Below are positions 1 through 8,646 of a DNA stretch of 64,000 bases, one piece after another. The first letter of the stretch is position 1; each line of letters opens with the position of its first letter. A program made the position numbers and the translations under genes. Origin of the DNA: MGML01 sp034416335 (GTDB lineage Bacteria > Chloroflexota > Dehalococcoidia > Dehalococcoidales > UBA2162); assembly GCA_034416335.1 (NCBI GenBank), contig DAOULV010000019.1, positions 112,796 to 176,795 on the forward strand, written 5' to 3'. The notes beneath the pieces are model-generated. The model worked only from the letters and a program-made list of their open reading frames with translations, searched no databases and was not told where the DNA came from.

Positions 1-1306
1 AGTTGAGTAAATTCAGATGATCGGTCGGTACAATTCCTTTTTGACTGAAATGTATGATAATGAACGGCCAGTTATCGACGTACAGGTATTTCTCCGCCGT
101 GCCGGGTCCGTTATCGAACTCAGGGCTGCCGATAACTTGATTATCATAATAGGTGCGACAGAGTAACTGGTTACCATCGTCCAGATATCCGCAGATTACC
201 CCCCACTCGTGGGCAACACGCAGATTAATTCCCAGAACAGGCCGCCCCTGCTTGATGCTGTCGACAATTTTGTTTCTCTCGACAGCCCGGAATTCTTTAT
301 CCACTCTGTCGGCAAACACCGGTGTGTAGCCGAAGGCACGGTATCCCGGACCGGCATAATCGTACACGATAAGAGCGTCGACCGAAGAGTAGTCCCAGTT
401 CGGACTTAAAAAAGCGATACGCCAGCAGGCCCCCGATACTCCCATAACCTTTACGTATGAAACGGTTTCACCCATAGCTCCGAGGGCAACGGTTAACGCT
501 CCCGCCCACGTGCAGTCCATACCTTTCCCGAATCCGGGTAGCTGGTCGACATTGTGAATTATCGATGAATCCGATGAACCGGCGGTTTCGCGGGAGAAAG
601 CTGTATTATCTTCACTCAATTTTAAAGTTTCGTCCTCGGCGCAGGTAGCCATGTGAATACCGTGCCTGTTCAGATAGACGATTGTCAGGTATTCAGGACT
701 ATCGATTCCGGGAGTGCTTGGAAAATAAGTATGATTGGCCTGGTATCCCTTCATATCGAAAACATTCAGGTGTCGTATCCTGTGCATAACATCGTTGGAC
801 GCAATCTCGTTACCGTAGCTGGCGGCAATTATTTCAAGTTTTGATGATGGCAGCCTTTTTGAGGTTGACGTGCTGTTGATTATCAATTCTTCATTGTCAG
901 CGGTAACGCAGTATGACACGCCGCCATCGTTCTGATATTTCACCAGCAGATACCGTTTCCTGCTCCTGGCTGCGTTACTCGCCATTGACAGATAATTGAC
1001 TGTAACATTCAACCTGCTATCCTCGACAAGCCGGTTAAGACGCTTGGTTACGTTTTCATTTTCCAGCCCGTCTCCGTATACTGCATCCAGTATTTGCAGG
1101 CTGTTCAGCATTAATATATTATCTATCGAACAGTCCAGTACCCTCGCCAGTCCCGGCAGCAAAGCAGTCTCCGGTAAAGAATGTCCGTTTTCCCATTTGC
1201 TTACTGCCTGGGGACTTACGGACAGCTCCTCGGCAAGTATTTCCTGCGTTAGTCCGCGCTCCTTACGCAGTAATGCAATATGCTTGCCGATTTCTCTATT
1301 ATTCAT
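1..1306 (-). CDS. XRE-family regulator fused to C39/BtrH-like cysteine-peptidase-fold domain (partial)
   Basis: The frame is open from ATG at 1306 to the window edge, so the C-terminus is missing; about 435 residues are visible. Residues 1-65 are a Cro/C1-type helix-turn-helix (LRKERGLTQEILAEELSVS, then QAVSKWENG). The C-terminal part (from about residue 250) has a Cys at about 265 in DCTWAGAL and a His at about 366 in RVAHEWGVICGYLDDG, the layout of papain-like C39/BtrH-type domains. The two halves suggest a cytoplasmic DNA-binding protein with a ligand-binding or peptidase-like sensor domain; the actual activity is unknown. It is transcribed divergently from the UPF0182 gene and an inverted repeat lies between them, so autoregulation is plausible. 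Domain calls are from pattern recognition only; HTH is confident, the second domain less so. Confidence 0.85.
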   Translation of the reverse strand, partial: MNNREIGKHIALLRKERGLTQEILAEELSVSPQAVSKWENGHSLPETALLPGLARVLDCSIDNILMLNSLQILDAVYGDGLENENVTKRLNRLVEDSRLNVTVNYLSMASNAARSRKRYLLVKYQNDGGVSYCVTADNEELIINSTSTSKRLPSSKLEIIAASYGNEIASNDVMHRIRHLNVFDMKGYQANHTYFPSTPGIDSPEYLTIVYLNRHGIHMATCAEDETLKLSEDNTAFSRETAGSSDSSIIHNVDQLPGFGKGMDCTWAGALTVALGAMGETVSYVKVMGVSGACWRIAFLSPNWDYSSVDALIVYDYAGPGYRAFGYTPVFADRVDKEFRAVERNKIVDSIKQGRPVLGINLRVAHEWGVICGYLDDGNQLLCRTYYDNQVIGSPEFDNGPGTAEKYLYVDNWPFIIIHFSQKGIVPTDHLNLLN

Positions 1307-1362
1307 ATCTATACCCTGTTTTATATTCTTTACTATATATAAAACACGACCGGAATTGTTTT

Positions 1363-1391
1363 ACCATACACGATTTTTTATATTGTATCAA
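1363..1391 (-). promoter_or_regulatory. Promoter of the XRE regulator gene
   Basis: On the minus strand TTGATA (1391-1386) and TATGGT (1368-1363) are separated by 17 bases, about 57 bases before the ATG. It sits directly beside the inverted repeat at 1396-1418. Confidence 0.45.
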
Positions 1392-1395
1392 GTGC

Positions 1396-1418
1396 AAACT
1401 CAACCTGTGGTTGAGTTT
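1396..1418. promoter_or_regulatory. Perfect 10-bp inverted repeat, candidate operator
   Basis: AAACTCAACC, a TGT spacer, then GGTTGAGTTT form a perfect inverted repeat. It occupies the -35/spacer region of the rightward TATAAT promoter and abuts the -35 of the leftward regulator promoter. There is no T-run, so an operator is more likely than a terminator. The obvious binding candidate is the adjacent XRE protein. Confidence 0.6.
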
Positions 1419-1423
1419 ATAAT
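1418..1423 (+). promoter_or_regulatory. -10 box TATAAT of the UPF0182 gene
   Basis: A perfect TATAAT overlaps the last base of the inverted repeat; no good -35 is visible, which fits a regulated promoter. Transcription would begin near 1430, which places the ATG at 1426 outside the message and supports the TTG start at 1489. Confidence 0.5.
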
Positions 1424-1488
1424 GAATGTGCCCAATTGACCTCCGTACACAGGCTGTGATATTCTCAAAAATTAAGGGAGAAAGCAGT

Positions 1489-4269
1489 TTGGACTCATTC
1501 GAACGACAGTGGCAGCGCTGGTTTCCTGAAGACCAGGATAAAAAACCGGGAGGTACTGCTGCCGGCAGGACAACCTCAAGAGTACTCTGGATACTCGGTA
1601 TCCTGCTTGGTCTGTTTATATTATTAAGTGTCGGCAAAGGCTTTTACACAGACTGGCTCTGGTTCAGCGACCTTGGCTATGGTTCGGTTTTCACAACCGT
1701 GCTCTCGACGCGGGTCATCATCTTCTTTATCGCAGCGATAATTTTCGGTGTCCTCTTTTCGGGAAACCTCATTCTGGCAACGCGCCTTGTTCCCAAGACC
1801 AACAACAGTCTCTGGCCCTGGGCCCTGGTAAAACGCCTTCAGCCTGCAATCAGGGTGGGTGCTATCCTCGTTACTTTGTTCCTCAGCCTGATATTCGGTC
1901 TAATTGCCCAGAGCAACTGGGAACTCATTCTCCGGGCATTCAACTCGCAGCCGTTCGGCGTTATGGACCCGGTCTTCCAGAAGGAAGTCAGCTTCTATGT
2001 ATTTTCCCTGCCGTTCCTGAACCTGCTGCGGGGATGGCTGACGGGTGCGTTCATCGTAACTCTTATCGGCAGCGCCGGTGTGTATGCGGTAAGTTACGGA
2101 ATACAGAGGTTAAAGTTCGATTACGCAAGACCGGTAATGACACACGTCGGCGGGCTCTTTATCATCATTCTCGGATTTTTCGCCTGGGGCTACTGGCTCG
2201 GAATCTGGGACCTTGTATATTCGAGTCGCGGCGTTGTTTTCGGGGCAAGCTACGCCGATATGCATTCCAAGTTGCCGGCTCAATGGATTCTCCTGGTGGT
2301 GGTAGCACTCTTTATAATTCTGGTATTAATATCGATATTCCGGCGTAATTACCGGTTGATTCTCTACGGCATCGGTGCCTGGATAATTGCCGCCGTTCTG
2401 GTCGGTACCGTTTACCCTGCCATAATACAGCGTTTCCAGGTTCAGCCGAACGAACTTGCCCGTGAAACACCCTATATCGAATATAACATTGAATTTACCA
2501 GGGAAGCATTCGGGCTGAATGACATAGAGGAAAAACCGTTTCCTGCAATTGGCGCACCCAGCCCCCAGGATATAGCTTCAAACCAGGTAACCATCAGTAA
2601 CGTACGATTATGGGACCACCGCCCCCTGAAAGATACCTTCAACCATATCCAGTCATTAAGGCCTTATTACGATTTTAATGACGTCGATGTCGACCGCTAT
2701 ACCATCGACGGCGATTATCGGCAGGTAATGCTCTCGGCGCGTGAACTCTCCGCGGAAAAGCTTCCTGAAGAAGCACAGACCTGGATCAACCGCCGCCTCC
2801 TTTATACTCACGGGTATGGACTCACGCTCAGCCCGGTCAATGAGATAGGTACCCAGGGCCTGCCGGTTCTCCTGGTAAAGGATATACCTCCTGTCGGAGA
2901 AATCAATATCGAACAACCGGGCATCTACTACGGTGAAAAGACAAATGACTATGTCATAGTTGACACCGAAACGCAGGAGTTCGACTATCCTGCCGGGGAG
3001 GAAAACGTCTACGGAACCTATGAAGGTACCACCGGCATCAGCCTTAACGGATTCTTCCGGAGGCTGATTTATGCCTGGGAAATGGGCGATTTTAACATAT
3101 TAATCAGCGGTGAGTTGACTCCCGAAAGCAAGCTACTTTACTACCGGAATGTCCAGCAGAGAGTGAATCAACTGGCTCCCTTCCTGGTGCTTGACAGAGA
3201 TCCGTACATAGTAGTAATTGACGATAACCTGTACTGGATACAGGATGCCTACACCGTCAGTGAGAGGTACCCCTATTCAACACCCCTCGCCAACGGCCTG
3301 AATTATATACGCAACAGTGTTAAAGTAGTGACAGACGCATATAACGGTGACGTCACTCTGTATGTCGCTGATCCCGATGACGCCCTCATTCGTACCTACA
3401 GTAAAATATTCCCTGACCTCTTCGTTCCAATGGAACAGATGCCTGATGAATTTAAATCGCACCTTCGTTATCCAGAAGATATGTTCAACATTCAGGCACA
3501 GACATATACCACTTACCATATGAAAGACGTCAGGGTATTCTATAACAAGGAAGACCTGTGGGAAGTGCCGAGAGAAGTCTATTTCGGCGGCGAGCAGCAG
3601 ATGGAGCCCTACTATATCATTATGCGGCTGCCGGAAGAAGAACAGGAAGAATTCCTGCTGATGCTTCCCTTCACTCCCGCAAACAAGAAAAACACTATCG
3701 GCTGGCTGGCTGCTCGCTGCGACGGTGACAACTATGGAAAACTGCTTGCCTACAGCTTCCCCAAGGAAGAATGGGTTGACGGTCCGAGCCAGATTGAGAA
3801 CCGCATCGGGCAGGACACCGTGATAACCGAGCAGCTTGCCCTGTGGGGTCGTGGAGGTTCTACGGTCATCCGGGGAAACCTGCTCCTGATACCCATCGGC
3901 GAATCGATACTCTATGTAGAACCGGTTTTCCTCCAGGCGGAAGGCGGCGGTTTACCTGAACTGAAACGGGTTATCGTAGCCGCCGGCGAGAAAATCGCTA
4001 TGATGCCCAGCCTCGGCGAAAGCCTTTCGGTTATCTTCGGTGAGGAGACTCCCATATCTATAATAGAAGAACCGGGAACAGCACCTCCTGCCACCACCGA
4101 ACCTGAAACTCCTGTGAGTGGTAATATTGCCGGTCTTATCGAACAGGCACAGGAACACTATGAAAAAGCTAGGGAATACGTTAAAGAAGGTGACTGGGCT
4201 GGATTCGGAGACGAATGGGATGCTCTACAAAAAGTTCTCGAGAAACTGGCGGAGCTTGTTGCCGAATAA
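1489..4269 (+). CDS. UPF0182 family large membrane protein
   Basis: The protein is about 926 residues, the usual size for UPF0182. The first ~330 residues hold about seven hydrophobic membrane segments; the remaining ~560 are soluble and probably extracytoplasmic, followed by a Pro/Thr-rich linker and a C-terminal helical tail. The family is widespread in Actinobacteria, Chloroflexota and Cyanobacteria and has no established function. I chose the TTG at 1489 because GGGAG lies 8 bases upstream (1477-1481) and the protein then begins MDSFERQW; an in-frame ATG at 1426 exists but lies at the predicted transcription start and lacks a ribosome-binding site. Confidence 0.9.
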   Translation: MDSFERQWQRWFPEDQDKKPGGTAAGRTTSRVLWILGILLGLFILLSVGKGFYTDWLWFSDLGYGSVFTTVLSTRVIIFFIAAIIFGVLFSGNLILATRLVPKTNNSLWPWALVKRLQPAIRVGAILVTLFLSLIFGLIAQSNWELILRAFNSQPFGVMDPVFQKEVSFYVFSLPFLNLLRGWLTGAFIVTLIGSAGVYAVSYGIQRLKFDYARPVMTHVGGLFIIILGFFAWGYWLGIWDLVYSSRGVVFGASYADMHSKLPAQWILLVVVALFIILVLISIFRRNYRLILYGIGAWIIAAVLVGTVYPAIIQRFQVQPNELARETPYIEYNIEFTREAFGLNDIEEKPFPAIGAPSPQDIASNQVTISNVRLWDHRPLKDTFNHIQSLRPYYDFNDVDVDRYTIDGDYRQVMLSARELSAEKLPEEAQTWINRRLLYTHGYGLTLSPVNEIGTQGLPVLLVKDIPPVGEINIEQPGIYYGEKTNDYVIVDTETQEFDYPAGEENVYGTYEGTTGISLNGFFRRLIYAWEMGDFNILISGELTPESKLLYYRNVQQRVNQLAPFLVLDRDPYIVVIDDNLYWIQDAYTVSERYPYSTPLANGLNYIRNSVKVVTDAYNGDVTLYVADPDDALIRTYSKIFPDLFVPMEQMPDEFKSHLRYPEDMFNIQAQTYTTYHMKDVRVFYNKEDLWEVPREVYFGGEQQMEPYYIIMRLPEEEQEEFLLMLPFTPANKKNTIGWLAARCDGDNYGKLLAYSFPKEEWVDGPSQIENRIGQDTVITEQLALWGRGGSTVIRGNLLLIPIGESILYVEPVFLQAEGGGLPELKRVIVAAGEKIAMMPSLGESLSVIFGEETPISIIEEPGTAPPATTEPETPVSGNIAGLIEQAQEHYEKAREYVKEGDWAGFGDEWDALQKVLEKLAELVAE

Positions 4270-4338
4270 TTACTTCATGTCACTGGTTGGTACTATTCGG
4301 TTCTGGTTGTGATTTTTAATAACACACTCTTTTTGTTT

Positions 4339-4429
4339 CCTCTCCCTTGAGGGGAGAGGATTAAGGTGAGGGTGAAAATTGGATTTATGTCACCCTCATC
4401 CTGTCCTTCTCCCATCAAGGGGGAAGGGA
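4339..4429. repeat. REP/MITE-like palindromic intergenic repeat
   Basis: The gap 4270-4510 contains no gene. It holds CCTCTCCC-TTGA-GGGGAGAGG (4339-4359), a linker with AAGGTGAGGGTGA, its imperfect inverse TCACCCTCATCC, and a second hairpin CCTTCTCCC-ATC-AAGGGGGAAGG. The two halves are inverse copies of each other, giving a cruciform of about 90 bases. Similar CT/GA-rich palindromes recur at 15650 and 30650. A fragment GGGACTCGCAATGACAA nearby (around 4461-4478) resembles one arm of the REP at 37023. Confidence 0.65.
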
Positions 4430-4510
4430 CTAGTCGTAGTGGTTCGCCTGTAGACATCAGGGACTCGCAATGACAACCAGACAAACCAGACGCAAACAGA
4501 ACCCTCCGGT

Positions 4511-4540
4511 TTGACATTCTCCGAGATGGTAATATATACT
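4511..4540 (+). promoter_or_regulatory. Promoter of the tup-moa operon
   Basis: Consensus -35 TTGACA (4511-4516) and -10 TATACT (4535-4540) with an 18-base spacer. The predicted start near 4547 leaves a leader of over 200 bases before tupA, which contains the candidate riboswitch and a terminator. Confidence 0.7.
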
Positions 4541-4589
4541 CTATATGCTTGTTTAAATCCACAGTACTTTAAATATTAATTACATAGTT

Positions 4590-4705
4590 TCCGAGTTGCC
4601 GCTCCTAAAGGCAAAAGCCTATGGAGAGCAACCGATAGGGTACAGGGGGAAACGCCTGCGCCTCCCGTTTTGGAAAGGAGACAGCACGATGGCTTGGCTT
4701 TTGTC
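4590..4705 (+). promoter_or_regulatory. Candidate molybdenum/tungsten cofactor (Moco/Tuco) riboswitch
   Basis: The leader folds into a stacked hairpin: GTTGC (4595-4599) with GCAAC (4628-4632), CTCC (4602-4605) with GGAG (4623-4626), AGGC (4609-4612) with GCCT (4617-4620) around an AAAA loop. It is followed by GCCTCCCGTTTTGGAAAGGAG and CAGCACGATGGCTTGG. This architecture, position before a tungstate transporter and Moco genes, and a terminator just downstream match what is known of the Moco RNA motif. Identification is from memory of the motif, not a covariance search; whether the P3 helix is absent (Tuco subtype) cannot be decided by eye. Confidence 0.62.
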
Positions 4706-4711
4706 GAGTAG

Positions 4712-4736
4712 AGCACCTCCTTGAGGTGCTTTTTTT
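4712..4736 (+). terminator. Intrinsic terminator in the tup leader
   Basis: AGCACCTC, loop CTT, GAGGTGCT, then a run of seven T. It lies 33 bases before tupA and after the candidate riboswitch, as expected for transcription attenuation. Confidence 0.85.
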
Positions 4737-4769
4737 ATGGATGGAACTAATAAACTAAAGAGGTAGAAA

Positions 4770-5693
4770 GTGAAAAAGATTTTATACCTGTTTTCGACTA
4801 TATTAATCCTTGCCGGTACGTTATTTAGCATCGTCGGCTGTTCAAGTGATACCGATACAGCCACGAAAACCGAAGATACGACCGTAAAAGAAGTTGATAC
4901 TTCTTCTCCGCTGCAGGCCGTGAAAAGACTGAGAGTAGCAACCACTACAAGCCTCTACGATACCGGTCTCTGGGGCTACCTTGAACCGATGTTCGAGGAA
5001 GAGAACGGCGTCGAGGTAGATGTTATGTATGCCGGGACCGGCAAGGCTATCGAGTACGGCCAGAGAGGTGATGTCGACGTAATTACCGTTCATTCCAAGT
5101 CACGCGAAATCGCCTTTGTCGAAGAAGGCTACGGCATCGAGCGTATTCCGTTCGCTTATAACTATTTCCTCATTGTTGGACCCGAATCCGACCCCGCCGG
5201 TATCAAGGGAATGCTTCCTGAGGAAGCTTTCAAAAAGCTGATGAGTTCCGGCAGCGGCTCTTTTGTATCACGCGGCGATGACTCCGGAACACACGGAAAA
5301 GAAAAAGCTATCTGGGCGGCTGCTGGCTACGATTACGCCGATGTCCAGGCAGCCGGTGACTGGTATATAGAAGCCGGCACCGGGATGGGGCCTACTCTAA
5401 CGATGGCTAGTGAGAAACAGGCTTATACCTTATCCGATATGGGCACGTATCTCGCCTATAAAGGCAAGATAGACCTGGTACCTATCGTTGACAAGGGCAG
5501 CATACTGCTGAATGTTTATTCTGTTCTGGTCGTCAATCCAGACAAAGTTAATGTCAACAATGCAGAAATGGCGCAGAAACTTGCCGATTTCCTCACTTCA
5601 CCAAGAATACAGGACATCATCGATAACTACGGATTTAAAGAGTACGGGCTTCACCTGTTCAATGCCTGCGCAGGCGCCGAGCCGACGGAATAG
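4770..5693 (+). CDS. tupA: Tungstate ABC transporter, substrate-binding lipoprotein
   Basis: Extracytoplasmic solute-binding protein that captures tungstate (possibly molybdate) and delivers it to TupB. The N-terminus is a lipoprotein signal with lipobox IVGC (Cys24). Residues 58-67, TTTSLYDTGL, are the TupA-type anion-binding motif; SGSGSFVSRGDDSGTH later is typical of the family. 307 residues is normal. The GTG start at 4770 follows AAAGAGG. It heads the operon tupA-tupB-tupC-ATPase-moaA and is preceded by the riboswitch candidate and terminator. A hairpin separates it from tupB. Confidence 0.93.
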   Translation: MKKILYLFSTILILAGTLFSIVGCSSDTDTATKTEDTTVKEVDTSSPLQAVKRLRVATTTSLYDTGLWGYLEPMFEEENGVEVDVMYAGTGKAIEYGQRGDVDVITVHSKSREIAFVEEGYGIERIPFAYNYFLIVGPESDPAGIKGMLPEEAFKKLMSSGSGSFVSRGDDSGTHGKEKAIWAAAGYDYADVQAAGDWYIEAGTGMGPTLTMASEKQAYTLSDMGTYLAYKGKIDLVPIVDKGSILLNVYSVLVVNPDKVNVNNAEMAQKLADFLTSPRIQDIIDNYGFKEYGLHLFNACAGAEPTE

Positions 5694-5731
5694 AATTATT
5701 TAAAGTATAATAATCACATCATCGTTTACTG

Positions 5732-5763
5732 ATTCGCCCTCTCCTGTGTACGAGAGGGCGAAT
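5732..5763 (+). repeat. 12-bp perfect hairpin between tupA and tupB
   Basis: ATTCGCCCTCTC and GAGAGGGCGAAT flank an 8-base loop. No T-run follows, so a full terminator is unlikely. Such hairpins after binding-protein genes often protect the upstream message and lower expression of the membrane genes; that role here is inference. Confidence 0.75.
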
Positions 5764-5795
5764 TCGGATAAATAAACCAGCATAGGAATAACCAT

Positions 5796-6482
5796 TTGGA
5801 ATCATTGTGGCAGGGCTTTGTAAAAGCCGTTGAACTTATTATAAACCTTGACCCGGAGGTAATGGAGATAGCCGGGAGATCGCTCAGGATCGCGATCACT
5901 TCCTCCATCATTGCATCTCTGATAAGTATACCTCTGGCAAGTGTTATCCATTTCAACAATTTCCGCGGCAAAAGAGTGCTTGTTAATCTTATACAGACGC
6001 TGTATTTTATACCCACTGTTGCCGTCGGTCTTTTTGTCTTTGTGTTCCTGTCAAGGGCGGGCCCCCTCGGAGGGTTGGGCTTGCTGTTTACACCGTCCGC
6101 CATTATCATCGGACAGGTAATCCTGATTTCGCCTATAATACTCGGCCTGACTATATCCGCCCTGAGCGGCATCGACAGAACCCTGATAGATACTGCCCGA
6201 TCTCTCGGCGCCAGCGGTTTCCAGATAACTATTCTTATCCTGAAAGAAGCCAGGTTTGCCGTAATGGCGGCGGTTATTATGGGGTTCGGTCGGGCTATTT
6301 CAGAAGTCGGAATCTCCCTGATGATAGGGGGAAACATCAGGGGTTTTACCAGGGTGATAACCACGGCGATTTCGCTTGAAACATCCAAGGGAGACATCGA
6401 GCTGTCGATAGCACTTGGGCTTATCCTGATATTCCTTGCCCTTGTAGCAAATATATTGCTTAACAGAATACAGCAGAGGTAA
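5796..6482 (+). CDS. tupB: Tungstate ABC transporter, permease
   Basis: Inner-membrane permease of 228 residues with about five hydrophobic segments. The cytoplasmic coupling loop GxxxALSG-type region (SALSGIDRTLIDTARSLGAS) is the EAA motif that docks the ATPase. It starts at TTG 5796 after AGGAA. It lies between tupA and tupC, four bases before the ATPase gene, so it is co-translated with it. Homologues form the TupBBCC transporter with high tungstate affinity. Confidence 0.93.
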   Translation: MESLWQGFVKAVELIINLDPEVMEIAGRSLRIAITSSIIASLISIPLASVIHFNNFRGKRVLVNLIQTLYFIPTVAVGLFVFVFLSRAGPLGGLGLLFTPSAIIIGQVILISPIILGLTISALSGIDRTLIDTARSLGASGFQITILILKEARFAVMAAVIMGFGRAISEVGISLMIGGNIRGFTRVITTAISLETSKGDIELSIALGLILIFLALVANILLNRIQQR

Positions 6483-6486
6483 GCGT

Positions 6487-7566
6487 ATGCCGTTACTGGA
6501 AACAGTCAATCTATATCAGATACTGAACGAGCAGGAAATCCTGAAAAATATCAACCTCAAGGTTGAGAGAGGAGAAGTCTTTGCCATTATCGGTCCGACC
6601 GGCGCCGGCAAGACTACTCTCCTCCGGCTTCTGAACACGCTCGATATTCCTGCATCGGGGAAAGTATTGATAGACGGCACCGACATTACCGAATCACCGA
6701 AATCAAGACTCGCACTGCGACGTATGATGGCCTTCGTACTCCAGAAGCCTGTAGTTTTCAATATGAGCGTTTTTGATAACATAGCCATTGGCTTGAAATG
6801 GCGGGGTGCTGATAAATCCGCGATCAAGGAGAAAACCGGTGAAATGCTCGAAGCCATAGGACTTGCCGATTACGCGAACCGTAATGCAAAGACACTCTCG
6901 GGAGGTGAAACACAGAGAGTCGCGATAGCCAGGGCTGTAATCAGTGAACCGGAAATACTCCTGCTCGATGAACCTTCCGCTAACCTCGACCCCGTATCGT
7001 CGAATAAAATCGAAGAATTTATTATGGAGACGATAAGACGCTATCGGATAACTACTGTTATGGCTACCCACGATCTGGCACAGGGGCAGAGGATGGCGGA
7101 TAACGTCGCAGTAATGCTTAACGGGGAAATTCTCCAGACCGGAGACTGGCATCGGGTATTCAACTCCCCCGGCAGCAAGGACGTGGCATACTTCGTAGGG
7201 GTAGAAAATATCATCGACGGTGAAATTATCTCGACACAGGAAGGGCACGCGACCATACAGGCGGGTGGTAACCTGATAGAAGCGATTACCGACTATCCTG
7301 TTGGAGAAAAAGTAAATGTTTGCATAAGACCGGAGGATATCACCCTGTCCACGACAAGGACCTCAACTAGCGCCAGGAACTCATTTGCTGGTAAAATAAT
7401 AAATACGGTTTCCTTCGGCGCTCTCGCCCGTGTGACTATAAACTGTGGTTTTACCCTGGTCGTACTCGTTACCTCCAGGTCGGCTGGCGAACTTAATCTC
7501 GAAAAAGACAGGGAAGTTTATGCCAGTTTCAAAGCCACCGCCATACACGTTATCAAGGGAACCTGA
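6487..7566 (+). CDS. tupC: Tungstate ABC transporter, ATP-binding protein with C-terminal TOBE-like domain
   Basis: ATPase that powers TupB. Walker A GPTGAGKTT (36-44), signature LSGGETQR, Walker B LLLDEPS and the switch His in ATHDL are all intact. At 359 residues it is longer than a bare ATPase; the C-terminal ~120 residues (IDGEI..., VCIRPEDITL) resemble a TOBE/MOP oxyanion-sensing domain, which in ModC-type ATPases permits feedback inhibition. Directly follows tupB. Confidence 0.9.
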   Translation: MPLLETVNLYQILNEQEILKNINLKVERGEVFAIIGPTGAGKTTLLRLLNTLDIPASGKVLIDGTDITESPKSRLALRRMMAFVLQKPVVFNMSVFDNIAIGLKWRGADKSAIKEKTGEMLEAIGLADYANRNAKTLSGGETQRVAIARAVISEPEILLLDEPSANLDPVSSNKIEEFIMETIRRYRITTVMATHDLAQGQRMADNVAVMLNGEILQTGDWHRVFNSPGSKDVAYFVGVENIIDGEIISTQEGHATIQAGGNLIEAITDYPVGEKVNVCIRPEDITLSTTRTSTSARNSFAGKIINTVSFGALARVTINCGFTLVVLVTSRSAGELNLEKDREVYASFKATAIHVIKGT

Positions 7567-7588
7567 ACGCCCGTGTTAAAGGTGAACT

Positions 7589-8644
7589 ATGCTTGAGGTA
7601 AAAAATTTAAACGTTCAGGCGGGAAAATTCTTCCTGAAGAATGTCAATCTCGAAGTGAATGACGGTGAATATTTTGTTCTCCTGGGACCGACCGGTTCCG
7701 GTAAAAGCGTTCTCCTTGAATCTATTGCCGGCCTGAACTCCGTGACCAGCGGAGAGGTGTGGATTAACGGGAAAAACGTTACCGACCTGAACCTGGCAAA
7801 CAGGAAAATAGGTTTTGCTTTCCAGGACTATGCGCTCTATCGCCATCTTTCAGTGCGTGATAACATCTCCTTCGGTCTGATGTGGAAAAACCAGAAAAAG
7901 AAGGATATTGACAAGGCGGTGGATAAAGCCGTCGAACTGCTGCACCTCGAAAACCTCCTCGAAAAGAGGTCCTGGACTCTCAGCGGCGGCGAAAGCCAGA
8001 AGATTGCCCTGGCGAGGGCAGTTGCCATTAAACCTGACCTGCTGATACTCGATGAACCTCTCAGCGCCGTGGATTCGGAAACAAAAGAAGACTATGAAAG
8101 AGAACTGAAAGAGCTGCACCGGCGTCTGGAACTCACCACCATACACGTGACCCACAGCTTCGAGGAAGCGGTAGCTCTCGGTGACAGAATAGCCGTCATT
8201 ATGAATGGAGAGATACTCCAGGTAGGGACGCCGGAAGAGATATTCCTCCACCCGCAGTCCGAAAAACTGGCCCGTTTCCTGATGACGCGCAATGTATTCG
8301 GAGGAGAAATCTCCGCCGGTCCGAACGGCAATAAAATTTTCTCCATCGATGGCACGGATATTACCGTAAACACCAAACTCGAAGGTAAAGCATGTATTTC
8401 CATCCGGCCGGAAAATATTCTGCTGTCCAGAGAATCGGTCGACACGGAAGATAATAACTGCCTCGAAGGTACGGTATTGAACATTATCGACCGTGGAACG
8501 ATTACTCACATTAAAGTTGACGTACCACCCGAATTCACCTGCCTTGCTCTTCGCCGGTCGTTGAAAGAATTGAATCTTACCGAAAGCGACAGGATATTCT
8601 TAATCTTCGGGATATCCGATGTTAATGTTTTCAAACAGGAATAG
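7589..8644 (+). CDS. Second molybdate/tungstate-type ABC ATPase (ModC/WtpC-like)
   Basis: A complete ABC ATPase of 351 residues: Walker A GPTGSGKS (33-40), signature LSGGESQK, Walker B LLILDEP, switch His in VTHS. A C-terminal TOBE-like region contains ISIRPENILLS. It is of the WtpC/ModC/CysA type and different from the preceding TupC. No second permease or binding protein is present nearby, so it may share TupB, pair with a permease elsewhere, or be a remnant of a former wtp/mod operon. Two bases before moaA, so co-transcribed. Confidence 0.87.
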   Translation: MLEVKNLNVQAGKFFLKNVNLEVNDGEYFVLLGPTGSGKSVLLESIAGLNSVTSGEVWINGKNVTDLNLANRKIGFAFQDYALYRHLSVRDNISFGLMWKNQKKKDIDKAVDKAVELLHLENLLEKRSWTLSGGESQKIALARAVAIKPDLLILDEPLSAVDSETKEDYERELKELHRRLELTTIHVTHSFEEAVALGDRIAVIMNGEILQVGTPEEIFLHPQSEKLARFLMTRNVFGGEISAGPNGNKIFSIDGTDITVNTKLEGKACISIRPENILLSRESVDTEDNNCLEGTVLNIIDRGTITHIKVDVPPEFTCLALRRSLKELNLTESDRIFLIFGISDVNVFKQE

Positions 8645-8646
8645 TT

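Noticed and set aside
1396..1418. Terminator for either divergent gene
   Set aside because: No T-run, and it lies in the promoter region of both genes.
4339..4429. A CRISPR-like pair of repeats
   Set aside because: The repeats are inverted halves of one palindromic element and have no spacers.
4619..4945. Minus-strand reading frame over the tup leader
   Set aside because: Overlaps the riboswitch candidate, terminator and the tupA start.
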